Below are positions 38,253 to 49,632 of a DNA stretch of 64,000 nucleotides, in pieces. The position numbers and the translations under genes were made by a program. The stretch spans positions 7,812,001 through 7,876,000 of the forward strand of contig OX579642.1 of NCBI GenBank assembly GCA_951230915.1, given 5' to 3'. The notes below the pieces were generated by a model. That model saw only the letters and a list, made by a program, of their open reading frames with translations, did no database searches and had not been told where the DNA came from. How positions within the stretch are numbered: position 1 is the stretch's first letter; every line of letters starts with the position of its first letter. This DNA comes from Antitrichia curtipendula. Lineage: Eukaryota; Streptophyta; Bryopsida; Hypnales; Leucodontaceae.

Positions 38253-38657
38253 TAAGGTAGTATGCTCTAAAAGCGACCATTTAAGGGCTGGTCCGCCTTT
38301 TTCACAGGCTTTCGTGGACGAAAAAATATTTTTCAGAGAAAGAAAAATAGATGTGGTACCTAACACAAGTGGTTTTGTATTTTTACAAGCATTTTTGAAT
38401 TACTTACGAATTTTTAAAGATTCAGGGTATAGGCACCTATTTGTAACCATAGGTCTTCCAAAATCTGTCCACTTGCAACTTGTAAAGAGATGTGCAGAAA
38501 TCAAAGACAATGATTGGCTCTTGCAATAGAAAAACAATTTTTCCTTCATGCATTCAATTGCTAAATTGGTCCATTTAAGGATCACCCCATCTCCATTCTT
38601 CACCTAAAAATAGGGGCGATTTCAAGAAGATGGGCGCTTTTAGAGCACACTACCTTA
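38253..38657. mobile_element. Family B MITE, copy 5
   Basis: Left end TAAGGTAGTATGCTCTAAAA; right end TTTTAGAGCACACTACCTTA; nearly perfect complements over more than 20 bp. It is the longest copy and its centre differs from the others: the TGTACA palindrome is replaced by unrelated sequence. The 134-codon open frame that overlaps it is a chance frame in repeat DNA. Confidence 0.7.
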
Positions 38658-39203
38658 TGTAGTTTTTGTATGCAATTTTTGTATGTGTTGGCTCTGCACA
38701 ATGGATGAAATGAGGTTTTGGAAACATTGTGGTAATAGTGGGGAGGGCCATCATTACAATCTGGCGTTTCTTAACACATTTACCCACTCCCACCCCTTTT
38801 TCTTTCTATAGGCTTGAAGCTACTCATTTTTTTTTTGAGGAAATTGGGCATTTAATTGCCTATAAAAAACAAACTTGCTTTGTACCCAAGCTACCAGTAT
38901 CCTACTAGCATGTGCCCTAGGTCCCGAATGAGAATCTTTGTTGCTCTTCTTCTGAAATGTGTTTTCAATCTAACCTCGATAATATCACACACTCGGTTTC
39001 ATCCAAAAGTGTGATATAAACAAGATAAAGGTCATAATACAATCACAATTATCAAGATGTGGTGTTTACAAATATCATGTATGAGGGCACACTTCCATGT
39101 TCCTAGAATTGACCAAATCTTGTATAAAATGTAAAGGAATTCTACATGCAAGTGTGCAACACTTGGAAGAGGGGAATTGGAATTGTTGGTCAACAATTTT
39201 TTT

Positions 39204-39222
39204 GGGGGGGTGGGGGGGGAGG
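39204..39222 (+). repeat. G-rich tract
   Basis: Seven and eight guanines separated by a single T, followed by AGG. A possible G-quadruplex. The surrounding 700 bp (38658-39362) hold no recognisable gene. Confidence 0.6.
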
Positions 39223-39362
39223 CTCATGAGTTTTAGAAGAAGCAAGTTTTTGAAAATCAAAAAACTATTTTAAATGTTGAACTTGAACTTTTGGGTTGCA
39301 ATTAATTTGATAGCTAGACAAAATTACTTCTAAAATGTAGTTCTAGAATGATCGGGACAATT

Positions 39363-40303
39363 TTAACCCCTAAAAGCCCATTGTCCCTTAGGGGGACAAA
39401 TGCGTTTTTGGGCAGGTACCTACGGGCTGCAATTTTCTCCTGATTTTTTGAAATTTTTTTTGGAGGTAGAAAAGTTGATTAGCTACGTGCGAATATAATT
39501 TTTTTCACAACCGGTGCCTGGAAACAAAAGTTATGACCAAATAAGCTCAAAACAGGGGACGGGGGGCATCGCGGGCAGCAAAATAAATTTGCACTTTTTT
39601 ATTTTTTATTTTTTCTTAGTATTTTTTTCTCATAGATTATATTTTTGTCTATCTGGAAAGCTTTTATTCATTTCATTTGGATTTGTTATGAGAAAGTTAT
39701 GGACATTCTTGTTTTTCGGGCAGTTAGAGCATCTTTTTGAAAAAAATAACTTGTAGGATTCATTTCTAAATGCAATTTTTCAAATTTTTCAATTTTTTTT
39801 TTTTTGCATTGTTTAGTTTACTTGCTAGAACAATCTCACCATAGGGATTAGTGCATTTTAATTCCATCTAAAATATATGAATACTTTAGATTTTCTTTCC
39901 ATCTTGTACCTACTTCTCCTTAATAATTTTTTTAATAATGAAAATAATTTTTTTTTAATTTTAATTTTTAAAATTAGACTCTCAACTCAATTCTCCACTA
40001 TAAAGATTTAAAGCTCAAAACTCTGTAGTGCAAAAATTTTAAGTTAAAAATGTTCAAAGTCAAAAAATCCAGTCCCACAATGTGCTGAAAATTTTGTTTT
40101 TTTCACTTTAAACGTAGATATCTTGCAATCTGTGCGGTCAAGAATTCTGAAATTTTTTCCACACATTCTCATACTAGTTAGGTGTAAGATCCTACGGTTA
40201 GATGTGCAAAAAAAACATTAAAATTTTTTTTTCACTCTTTGCTAAAAAAGTGGCAGTTTTGGGTGTTTTGGGCAGAAAAAAGCCTTGGGCCTTTAGGGGT
40301 TAA
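39363..40303 (+). mobile_element. Family A element, complete copy 2 (diverged subfamily)
   Basis: Edges TTAACCCCTAAAAGCCC and GGGCCTTTAGGGGTTAA. The interior has the same block order as the copies at 34.4 and 57.4 kb but lower identity, and shares TCCCTTAGGGGGACA near the left end with the decayed copy at 28.6 kb. The signature AGATCCTACGGTTA is at 40187-40200. TTAA is present at both edges. Confidence 0.7.
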
Positions 40304-41170
40304 GGAGTTGCATGACTTTCTTATTGGTTATTGGGACTGAAGTCATAACTCATAACCTTTTAAATTTATTTATTTAATCAAATCAAATGAGTTCTATTGC
40401 AAAGGGACAAAGTACAAAACTATTAGCCACAAATTGCTTGATGAAGAACCAAGGACCAAAACGGATCGACTGATGGAAGGGGTAGGTGACATTGATAACC
40501 TTCTCTTGTCACTCTTGTTGCCACATGGCACATGGCAAATGGAAAGAGTGAGGGTGGTTCAAAGTCATAAACTCTATACACAACTCATTTTTTGAGAGCC
40601 ACAAATAATTTAGATTTGATGATCTTAATTATTTTATTTGAAACATATGATATGTAGGATAAACAACTTATCGTTCTATGACTCGACCAATTATCATGTA
40701 AATAATCCATGGTTGAATAAATTGAGATTCAAAGAAACAACTTGGAATCAAGAACAATGATCTTCTTTGCCTTCCAAGTCTTTAGATGAATGATATCTAC
40801 ACTAATCCAGCCTATCAACGAGGCACAAAATTAATGGTGCTATAAAATTGCTCCTTCCATTGCAAAATGTTTGTCCATTAGCTCATACGGAGACTTCCTT
40901 GCCACTAATTTTATTTAGGTTGCAATGAACAAATGCAATGTTCTTCATTGATTCTAATGGTATAGAATTTAGAACCTCATTTTCTTAATTACGTTTGTTT
41001 CAATACAATCAATGAAACTGGCTCACCAAAATACCGACAAAATTGTGGACAATCGTTTTGGGATGGAGGGAATATTGTTTTTTTGGAAATGAGTAAAATA
41101 CAGGATATTTCTGCCTACACTAGTTTACATATATTATAATTAGTGCGACTTTATAAATTAAGCACAAATA
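40304..41170. other. AT-rich intergenic region
   Basis: I see no gene or repeat structure here. Confidence 0.4.
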
Positions 41171-41179
41171 GGATGAATC

Positions 41180-41387
41180 AGTGCCGATCATTCCACAACT
41201 CTGCGCTCACTTCTCGCCCAGCGATCACGATCTCCTGCCAACTCCGCTCCAATTCCCTGAGGCCAAGGTTTCCGACAATTTTGCAAAGCTTCGTCAAGTT
41301 TCTGTTTCATTGATAGGCGTGCTTGCATCTCAAGGCATGATTTCTGGTTCGATTGCCACCGATGCCTCAAACGGACCTTCACGATAA
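41180..41387 (+). pseudogene. Possible coding remnant ending in ATDASNGPSR
   Basis: An open frame without ATG ends SGSIATDASNGPSR. The reverse-complement copy at 50347-50474 ends with a similar IATNASNGPS followed by a stop. The shared ending suggests that the duplicated segment once contained the last codons of a gene. Upstream the two copies are not alike. No family is recognised. Confidence 0.25.
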
Positions 41388-41880
41388 AAGTCTCGGCGAT
41401 GCTCGCTGTAAAATGCATTTTCCTCCTAGAATTCTGTTAACGCAGGTGGAATTTCTGTTTCAGGTGTAATCGTTTTACTCGTCAGCCACCTATCTTCTGC
41501 AAATCATATGCGGTATTCTTACGATGCCGTTTGAATGATTTGTGGCTATAATCAATTCGAATTTCAAAAATAGGCTGCGGAAAATGTTCTTGTGTAGTTA
41601 AATTGCTTGCTCTAGCAATTGTTCTTCCTTGCCGTGCTAAACCTTTCTGCTAACGCGGATGGAATTTGAAACGTTGTACGTGTCCGCGACTTATCTTCTT
41701 CATTACATTGGGAATGGTTTTACGATGTACGTCGTTTGAATGAATGTGCGGCTGATTAATTCGATTTGTCAAACGGTCTGCTGCGGGAGTAATTCGGTCA
41801 CGCTTGTTTAATTAAGATTGTAAGAAAATATCGCGCGCACAATATGGACGATCCAAACATCGAGTCGCCACAGAACGCTC
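41326..41880. repeat. Left copy of an inverted duplication flanking the 42-49 kb locus
   Basis: Blocks of this stretch recur in reverse complement at 49633-50390. Matching blocks include GATGCCTCAAACGGACCTTC, TCTTCTGCAAATCATATGCG, GGAATTTGAAACGTTGTACG and AATATGGACGATCCAAACAT. Within this copy, 41426-41560 and 41640-41760 are themselves a diverged tandem duplication, and both units are present in the right copy. The distal copy has an extra AT-rich insert at about 49870-50170. Confidence 0.7.
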
Positions 41881-43283
41881 CAACTGAGAGTTGGTCGGGC
41901 ACCACTGGTACCAGCAACGGCGGCCGAGGCACGTCCGATGATGCAGCTGGCGACACGATCGCTGCACGCCTCACCTCCTTGATAGAAGGTAAGTCTCGCG
42001 TTAGTTTGTTCTTGCCTCATTTTACTTCAGCTTGTAAACGCGATGTATTCGAGAAGATCGTTGAGGTGAAAGTGGAGGTAAAGTGGCTATGGAGTCGGCG
42101 AAGTTGCTTCGCGCTGAGGGATGGAGCGAAGCATTTATTCTAATTCGGACGTGATTTTAATTCGAGTGTTCATATCTCTTATAGTTGTGATCTTGCCACT
42201 CGGGAAAGTAACTGTTGCATCGTCCTCGTCAGGTACTGGTACTCAGTTGACAAGCTATTCGGCTTAGGTCTCCAGCTTTTCGAGGAATTCCGCCATGCAT
42301 GCTAACACTGCTGCTTTCAGATATTTATGAGTTCTAGCTGTCTGCAGTAATTGTGAATCACATCACGGTATGCCTGATGTTTGAGAGGATACGATTGACG
42401 TTTATTAGCATTTCAAAACATGGAACGGTTGTTCACACTGTTTGATCGCAAGTACTTTTGGAGGAGAAGTGTTTTGCATATTGGTTGATACTTAATGATT
42501 GACCTAATGCTTCGAGGTGCACAATTTTGCTAGCTGCCATTGATCTTGCCACTGTTTTGGCAAGCTTCAACAGCAAGCTCGCATGTAATGCCATGCACCA
42601 GCCGAGAAGTGAGCATAACAGTATTCTCTTGCTCTTTTGCGACCGCAGACAGCATCCAGCAGCAGTTCATTTTAGCCAAGGAGCAGTTGCAGCCATTAAT
42701 ACTGTGAGCGTAAACATGGGAAAAAACCTGAACGTCTATGTTGCGTCTTCACGTTTGAGAGGAGCTCTTAGGATACTACTATTTTGTGATTCATTCGGCT
42801 CGGCGTCCTTAAGGAGGTTCTGCTCGTTGTGTTGCTCTGCCTATGATTCGGAGACTCAATCCAGGAACACTAACAGAGGATGTAAAAATGTTCAGTGAGA
42901 TAAAAGGGAGCTCGGATGAGATCTTGGAGCGGCTCAATCGGTCCCGGAAGCAAGCACTGCAACGTAGGGACGAACTAGAGGTAGAGCGCCAGGAAATTCA
43001 TCAAGCAGCATGCGAAGTGATCAGCACCGTCAACGACACAATGGAGGTGCGGTGGACCATCCCTGCGCTTTTTTTGCTCAACTCGCTCAGATTTCAAGCA
43101 GGCACCCGATGTGCCATGCCATGTACTCAGAGTGATCACGTTTAGACCATTAATTAATCACTTGCGACATTCTTTGGGGGCTTTTCTACTTTTTTTCACA
43201 AGTTTCCTTCACAGATCCTTGATAATCCGGGGACATCTCCCATCTCCCCTTCCGTATCAATGCAGGGACTTCTTAAATCTTGA
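41844..43283 (+). CDS. Small coiled-coil protein, three exons, function unknown
   Basis: Exons 41844-41988, 42877-43046 and 43215-43283 join in phase with GT/AG borders to give 127 residues. The N-terminal 40 residues are Gly/Ser/Thr-rich (MDDPNIESPQNAPTESWSG). A charged helix follows (IKGSSDEILERLNRSRKQAL, then QRRDELEVERQEIHQAA), probably a coiled coil. The short tail is ILDNPGTSPISPSVSMQGLL. No signal peptide or membrane segment is visible. Size and layout are those of small adaptor subunits of coiled-coil complexes, but I do not recognise the family. The first intron is long (888 nt). The ATG and promoter are duplicated in inverted orientation at about 49.65 kb. Exon 3 is the least certain; an alternative 3' end is possible. 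Confidence 0.6.
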
Positions 43284-44190
43284 AGTGTACCATCACCTGC
43301 AAGCGTCCACGAACTGAGTGCCGGAGACCAAAATTGAGTGGCATCAAGGCAAACAAAGTGAGCTCCATACTATATATGTGAAGAGCCCTCACACCTCTAA
43401 AATTAGGAGATAAGTGGAACAATTGACATTGATTTTTTTAGCGCAACTTGGATTTCTATTCCAGCTTTGTTCTTGTTCGATTGTCTGATGCACATCAACT
43501 GAATCTAAGAGCTTCATAATTTTGCGTCACAAGGTTGCCAACAGTAGATCATCCATTCAAGTATGATGCAAACCTTTGAGCTTCTTTATCACCAGTACAG
43601 ATATCATTTCCCAGTTTGAACGCGAGATTGCTTTTGTGCCCCTTCATTCCACAATAACTGGGAAGATAATGCAATGCCACTAGCCGCTGTGCAATGGAGC
43701 CTCAGCTTGACTCAAGACACCGACTGACTGAGCGTCCTCGCTAGTTTCGTCACTGCAATATGCGTGTGCACACGTATTCGGCTTTTGAAGATCTGTATGC
43801 TCCATTATATAACACGCATGTATTATTGAGTAGCGAGGTTTTTCGACATCTGAAATACACACCTACTAACGAGGAATTCACAACAAATTGAAAAAGAGGT
43901 CTTGAAGAAATGGGCTATCCGGCAGCCGACATAACTTCAACTGTCTCGCCTGTTCAATAGGTGCTTGAATTTATATTCGTGAATTACATTTTATGTCCTG
44001 AAATAAATCATGTGTATGCCATGAAAATCTGTCCGTGTCTGTGCTGAAGATCTCAAGGGTCTATCATGATATTGTGCCATTCGAAAGATCGAACGTGCTA
44101 GACGGAATGGACAGACAGAAAAATGGCTAGATAATCAAAGTTATTTCTAAACCCTGAAAAGATTGGAGCCCATCAGACCATCAGACCAAG
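43284..44190 (+). other. 3' UTR and downstream intergenic sequence
   Basis: GC content stays higher than in the surrounding repeats to about 44.1 kb, consistent with transcribed 3' sequence. No further coding exon is convincing. Confidence 0.35.
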
Positions 44191-44940
44191 TAGTCAAACT
44201 TCTTCATTACATATGTTCAATTTCGGCATTACATAAAAATGATTTTATATCATAAATTGTTTTCTTTCAGAGATGAAATAACATGTCTTCTATATAACCC
44301 TCATAAAATTTTCAAACACTATTAAAAGGAATTGTGAAATTTGAAGGAATCATGAAGAAAAATCACATCTAATACAAAGTGCATTAAAAAAAAAGGGAAA
44401 AAACTTGTCCTATGAACTTAGTATAATAGTTAGTATAATAGTGCATAAGTGTGAACCAAATTTTTGTAGCATTCTATATTTAAATTCATGGTTATCAACT
44501 CTCACCTTCAAAATACAATAAATTACTCATTTTTAGGAATTTATTGAAAATTTGAGATGGAATTGTGATTAGATGTAGAAAGCTTCATTCTTTTAGAGGC
44601 AAAAATATCATTTTGAATGTCAAAAGTGACTTTTAAGAATTAAAAGCCAAAACAAGAAAATTAACTAAATAAGTCTATTGTTTTTTAAAACAATATCTTC
44701 TATAAAATCAAAATGTAATTAATTATAGTAAAAATAAATGAAACTTATTAAAAAGTTAAAAGAATTTGATATGAATTTTTTCCATTTTTGCTTCAAATTT
44801 CATGGTGGTTTCAAGCCTTTACCAAAATCTCTAAATTTTTTACAACTTCGAGTAAACATGTGATTTCATCGATAAAAATAAATAAAATAAAATCATTTAT
44901 TGTGGCAAAATATATAATACAAAGTGAAGAAGTTTGACTA
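44191..44940. mobile_element. Non-autonomous DNA transposon, 750 bp, TAGTCAAACTTC ends
   Basis: The left end TAGTCAAACTTCTTCA is the exact complement of the right end TGAAGAAGTTTGACTA (16 bp), with weaker complementarity further in around GATGAAAT/ATTTCATC. The AT-rich interior has no open frame. The target duplication is not clear. It lies between the small coiled-coil gene and the Borealin-like gene. Confidence 0.6.
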
Positions 44941-45450
44941 TGCGGTCGTAGGCTACAAATGAAATGAACCTCTTGTTTAATCTATTGTGTACTAAATATC
45001 AAAATATAAATTTATTATTTGAAATTGTAGGGTTTGATTTTTTTTCTTCTATTAATATATGATTGATGTAGAATTTGCTAAGATAAGTGCACCTAATTTT
45101 GAGTTGTTTCTAAAACCACTCCTTCCATATTTTGCTTGACAAACTATAAAACTATCTATTCATGACAACCTAGGGGACAATATTGAATACACTTGTTTTC
45201 AATTTTTTTAATTTTTTTTGAAAATTTTGTAGTTTATTCATATGATGAGCAAAAGATTTATGCTAAGAGAGGACTTGAAATCCTCTTTTGACTCTCGTGA
45301 CAATCCAACAGAAAAAATATTATTGGTAGATAATTAATAATTTAATAATAGGAACCATCAACCATGCCCCAAATTTCAAATGCTTACTCGGACGTTATTA
45401 GGTGGCAGTTACCTTCCCTGCTGACATCAGAAGGCTCGTCCTTTTCTGCA
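44941..45450. other. AT-rich spacer
   Basis: No gene or defined repeat is visible between the transposon end at 44940 and the GC-rich leader of the Borealin-like gene. Confidence 0.35.
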
Positions 45451-45642
45451 ACCGGCTCAGTTCAAAATAAGAACGTTGCGCTCCTTCTTTTCAAATGGAT
45501 ACCCGGACCGCCAGGTCACCCCGTCTGATTTCAAATCCTGGCGCCCCCCCCGAGAATGCTTCCTGCTGCACTCACTCCCGCTGCTCATTTGGACCGAATT
45601 TCATAAATTTTGCAGAATCTCTGCCAGCACTCCGACGCTAGG

Positions 45643-45651
45643 CCAACGGTT
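45643..45651 (+). promoter_or_regulatory. MSA-like mitotic promoter element core
   Basis: CCAACGGTT matches the core of the M-phase-specific activator element bound by three-repeat MYB factors in plants (consensus around AACGG), although the outermost positions do not match. It lies about 240 bp before the ATG of the Borealin-like gene, which would be expected to be expressed at G2/M. A 9-bp match can occur by chance. Confidence 0.3.
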
Positions 45652-45888
45652 TCGTCCAAATCGAAACCATTTTGAGCTCTTCTGGTACCATTTTAAGTTT
45701 TTCTGGAAGCAGTTTGAGGCTTTTTAATTTGAATGCATTGTGAGGTGTTTTGACGAAGAGTGCAGTAATGGTTGGACGATGGTGGATTAGACGTTGCAAA
45801 ACTTGGGAGAGACATTGATCAGGTTGTCGAAACTCAGTATGGGAGTTTCTTCGATGTAAGAGATCGCACGGAAGGGGGAGTGAGCTCA

Positions 45889-48763
45889 ATGGGGCGGCCA
45901 AAGAAGGCTACTACTGCGGGACGCAAGGCGCTGGCGAAGAAGGATGCGAACGTCGTGGTGCTAAAGCCCGTGGAGGCTAATGCTGTTGACGAGACAGAGG
46001 ATTTTGAAGAGCAGCTGCGTATTGTCAACCTCATTTGCAATGCCGTGGACCAGGAAGGTGAGCTTGCTTTCTCGGTCTCTCTGTTCTGATTGGAATATGG
46101 CTATTGGGAGTTTGGAGGTGGTATGAAATTATTTCTATTTGGGAGTTTTCACCGAATATTTCGTGCCGGTATGCTTGGTAGGTCGAGAAGAATTTGCAAC
46201 TTTGCTTATTTCTCGAACGTTAATATTCAATTAAGGTCTACGTCTCTGTGCTTGAATCTCCAGGAGAAAAATAAAATAGGTGATGCTTGCGTCAGGTCTT
46301 GCCTATGCTCCTTGCTTTGAGTAACACTTAGTGCATGAAAGCGGAAGACGACACAGGATAGAGGTCGTGTGGGATTTTCATTACTTTCTACTCTCCTTCA
46401 ATTCAGATTTGGTGAATACTTAGGGGTGTATTCCCAGTGTTGTCTTGGTTCAAAATATGTAAATGTATGACCAAAAACTTAAAGTAGGTAAATTCCTAAA
46501 CTCAAACCATCTTAGAGGAATCGTCTTGAAAATATGTGAATGAGGCTTGAATTTTCAATGCGACAAGATGCAGTTAGTTCTACAATATGTTTAGGCAACT
46601 GCTCGTGTTCAGTTCGTCGTCGCTTGAAGCACAATATAAATTGAATGAATCAGTATCCATATTATTTTGCTTCGTTCAGAGAAATGAACGTCGTTTGGTT
46701 CACTTATCATGCATTGGATGTGTACATGTGATCGTGTGCACAAGAGGTGGGTGAAAGCGTTCATTCAAACTATCTATTTGGAATCCTCTTAATAGGCTTT
46801 AATTTTCAGTGAAATAGGCTTTAATTATCCGTGTTAATTATGAAATAAGTTCTACAATGTTTGACGGGTGTTCTGGCAACTGCTCATATTCACTGCTCGG
46901 TTCACGATATAAATTGACAGAATCAGTATCCACATTGTTTTGCTTTATTCAGAGAAATGAATCTCGTCTGGTTAAGTTATTATGCATTCATGTGTGCATA
47001 TGAGAAGCATACATGCTAGTGCCTTTTGCTCCAGAATTTTTATTGTACGTATGTGCATTTGTACATATTGCAGTGGAGTCGAGATCAGCGGCAATTGTGG
47101 CCATAGGGGATGGCCACATGGCGAGTGCTACCACTCAATTGCAATTGCTGATTTCCAAGTTTCCGGAGCACATCCGGAAGATGCCCATGAAGAAGTTCTT
47201 GAAGGAGCATTGTCCCAACACCAGAGCCAACACTCGCCCCGATGGGACAATATGTTTTGATCTAATGGAGGAGGACGCCGAAGCCTTCACGGTGGGCGGG
47301 TTACAGCCTCCCGGTGGAGGCATTCTCAACTTCAACAATCTGAATTTTAACACTGGTTTTGCGCAAGGCTTTGGGACCGTAAGAAATACGCCAGGCTTTG
47401 GGACTTTAAGAAATACGCCAGGCTTTGGGACTTTAAGAAATACGCCAGGCTTCGCGTCTGTTCAAAATACTCCAGGCTTTGGACCATCTCAATCAAGTAC
47501 GCTATATCATGACATTCTTCACCAGACTTGAAATATTCCTTAATTAATATAACGAAGTGGTGAATATGCTTGCATTCCTGTCTAGGTTTGAAACTTTATC
47601 TTCTTGGTCACATGGAAGCGAAAGGTTTTTGGAAGGGATCTTGGGAGATAGCTTTTCATGTGCTACTTTCTATTTTTTTAAACCACACGGGGTTAAAAAG
47701 AAACCCTAGTTTTATTGGTGATGAATGTTATGTTCAGTCCTACCTATTTATCAATTTATGCATTGATAAATTCTAGTTTGATTCCTGAACTTTCAGAAAC
47801 ATCAATCCTTCTAGTACCTGGCTGAAGATAAATTATGGAATGATGTGAACTGAACATTGCTATTCCAGAACAAATCTTCGTTGTTTTGCCATAAAGGATA
47901 TCACTCCTTTAATGGGAAACAATATTTCTAAGTAAACCTTTTATTGTTCGCAGTGACGGATTATATTGGCGAAGGAGTCAGCAACAAATTAGCTGATCAG
48001 GTATTACATCTTTCCTTTTTTTTGTACTTTTTTTCTTTGGCAATTCATCCTCGACCATTATTCGGTTGAGCACATTCAGGTCGTCCTTTTCAGTCTGATG
48101 ACATGCATTAATAATCTGCTCAAATTTGTAACTCCAGAAGGGCATAGAGCAGTATAGTTGGGATGAGTTCCTTGCCGCATATCGAATGCAGTCAGCAATA
48201 AAAGGCCCGTCTGCCTGGGACACTCCATCCATACGAACACCTGGCATGGTAAGCATTAGTGAAGAGATGATCGTCAGGTTTTTTACTGCTTGTTACATTA
48301 TTTGATCTGGAATTGGTATTCGCTGGCATACAATGTAATTGTGTTATCTTTATTCTATTTTATTTTTAATAATATGGTACTGGGAATATTTGTCTAAAAG
48401 CAATTTCGGTCAGTTTATCTAAGAAGAAAACTAGATCTCCTTGTTTGCTTCTTAGATATTGTTTACACGAACTTATCGGATCTCATGTGACCTCTAGAAT
48501 CCACGACCAAATTCGTGGGTCCTAAAATATCTGGTCATGTCTGTCTACAGAACTGGAGGGACACTATGATCACTCGAAACTTTACCCCTATGACGGAGAA
48601 AGTCTTCCCTTCAATGCTACCATCGCATACTGGTACACCCTTTACTTCCAATGATAACGTAAATATTCAGCTGGAAGAGTTAGTTCCCGAGTCTGTGACC
48701 GTACAGATTCATGAACAATTTTTATCGTACTGCGCCTCTCATATCGCTGAGTTCCTAAACTAG
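45889..48763 (+). CDS. Borealin-like chromosomal passenger complex subunit (BORR), tentative
   Basis: Exons 45889-46057, 47074-47496, 47954-48000, 48138-48248 and 48551-48763 join in phase, giving 320 residues. The start is basic (MGRPKKATTAGRKALAKK). A helical region follows (DFEEQLRIVNLICNAV, then AAIVAIGDGHMASATTQLQL and ISKFPEHIRKMPMKKFLKE). Next come four near-identical 9-residue repeats with NTPGF (27-bp DNA units, 47367-47474), a PSIRTPGM motif, and a C-terminal domain ending LVPESVTVQIHEQFLSYCAS. Borealin proteins have an N-terminal helix for the INCENP/Survivin bundle, Thr-Pro sites and a C-terminal dimerisation domain; this order fits. In the complex the protein would guide Aurora kinase at centromeres. 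The family call rests on layout and remembered similarity, so it is moderate. An additional exon-like stretch after an acceptor at 49236 could be an alternative 3' end. Confidence 0.5.
47367..47474 (+). repeat. Four 27-bp tandem repeats in a coding exon
   Basis: Units at 47367, 47394, 47421 and 47448 each encode a nine-residue repeat of the form GF-GT-x-RNTP. Units 2 and 3 are identical, unit 4 is diverged. A partial fifth follows. The repeats multiply Asn-Thr-Pro sites. Confidence 0.85.
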
Positions 48764-49632
48764 CACTGGAAAGCCAACTTTAGAAGCTTATAGCCAATTA
48801 TAATAAGTTCCAAATTTTGTTTTCACTGGTTAAAAAACGTTCAAAAATTTAGTATTCTACTTCTTTCTATAGGTGTATTTTGCTAGTTTCCTTATTGCTT
48901 CCTAAATGATTAAATTCAACTGCTATAGATATGGAAGTGGTCACTTATGAACTTTTGAGCATGTAGGGATATTATGTGGATGGTAGTTTACAACTTATAT
49001 TGGTCATATCAGTTGAAATTTAATTATTCCTATCTAGTTATCAGTTTACAATGTGGTTACTGTAACTTTTTTGTAACATTTTTAAGGTCCTGGTCTTCTC
49101 ATGCATCTAATAGGTTAGAAATGATCATTCATTGCTGTGAAATAGTTGTTGTTCATTGCTTGATAGAGTCAGTTACCTCCCGAAGGGTTAGTTTCCTTTG
49201 TTAAACATTACAACATGAAGCACTTTTGTTGACAGGTAATAATACGCGAGGGGAAGGAGCCAAGCGGAAGGCGACCACTTCTCGTGGACTCCGAATGTAA
49301 TCGGCTACCTCTCTGTTCTCATAATACTTGGCAGCAAGTTGCTGCAATTCCTAGAAAATTTAGAGCTCTCTGGAAGAGCAATCTGGAGATCACTAGCTCT
49401 TCCAACATTCTGCAAGTCTGTACTTTAAATTAATTTATGGCTCCTTGACTTGTCTCCGGTGCCATGCTCTCCTGATTGTTAATTTTGTTCACTGTTACCG
49501 AATTACGCAAAATCAGTGTACCTTAAAAACTCTTTCGAGTTTATTGCTGCGCAGAGTTGTAGCGACAAACACTAAACGAAGCGAGTCAAGTCGAAACTAA
49601 TTCGCAATTCGATGTTTATGGAATGTGGCAAT
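48764..49632 (+). other. 3' region of the Borealin-like gene
   Basis: Probable 3' UTR, then spacer. At 49237-49430 a GC-richer stretch follows a good acceptor (TTGACAG) and stays open for about 65 codons (IIREGKEPSGRRPLLVDSEC), in a phase that could follow the fourth exon. It may be an alternative last exon. Confidence 0.35.

Noticed and set aside
38125..38529. 134-codon plus-strand open frame
   Set aside because: It overlaps a family B MITE including its terminal repeat; composition is not protein-like.
45772..45888. Upstream extension of the Borealin-like frame
   Set aside because: The frame is open but has no ATG before 45889; I start at the first ATG.
49237..49430. Sixth exon of the Borealin-like gene
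   Set aside because: The acceptor and phase would allow it, but the exon at 48551-48763 gives a better C-terminal domain with its own stop; kept only as a possible alternative end.
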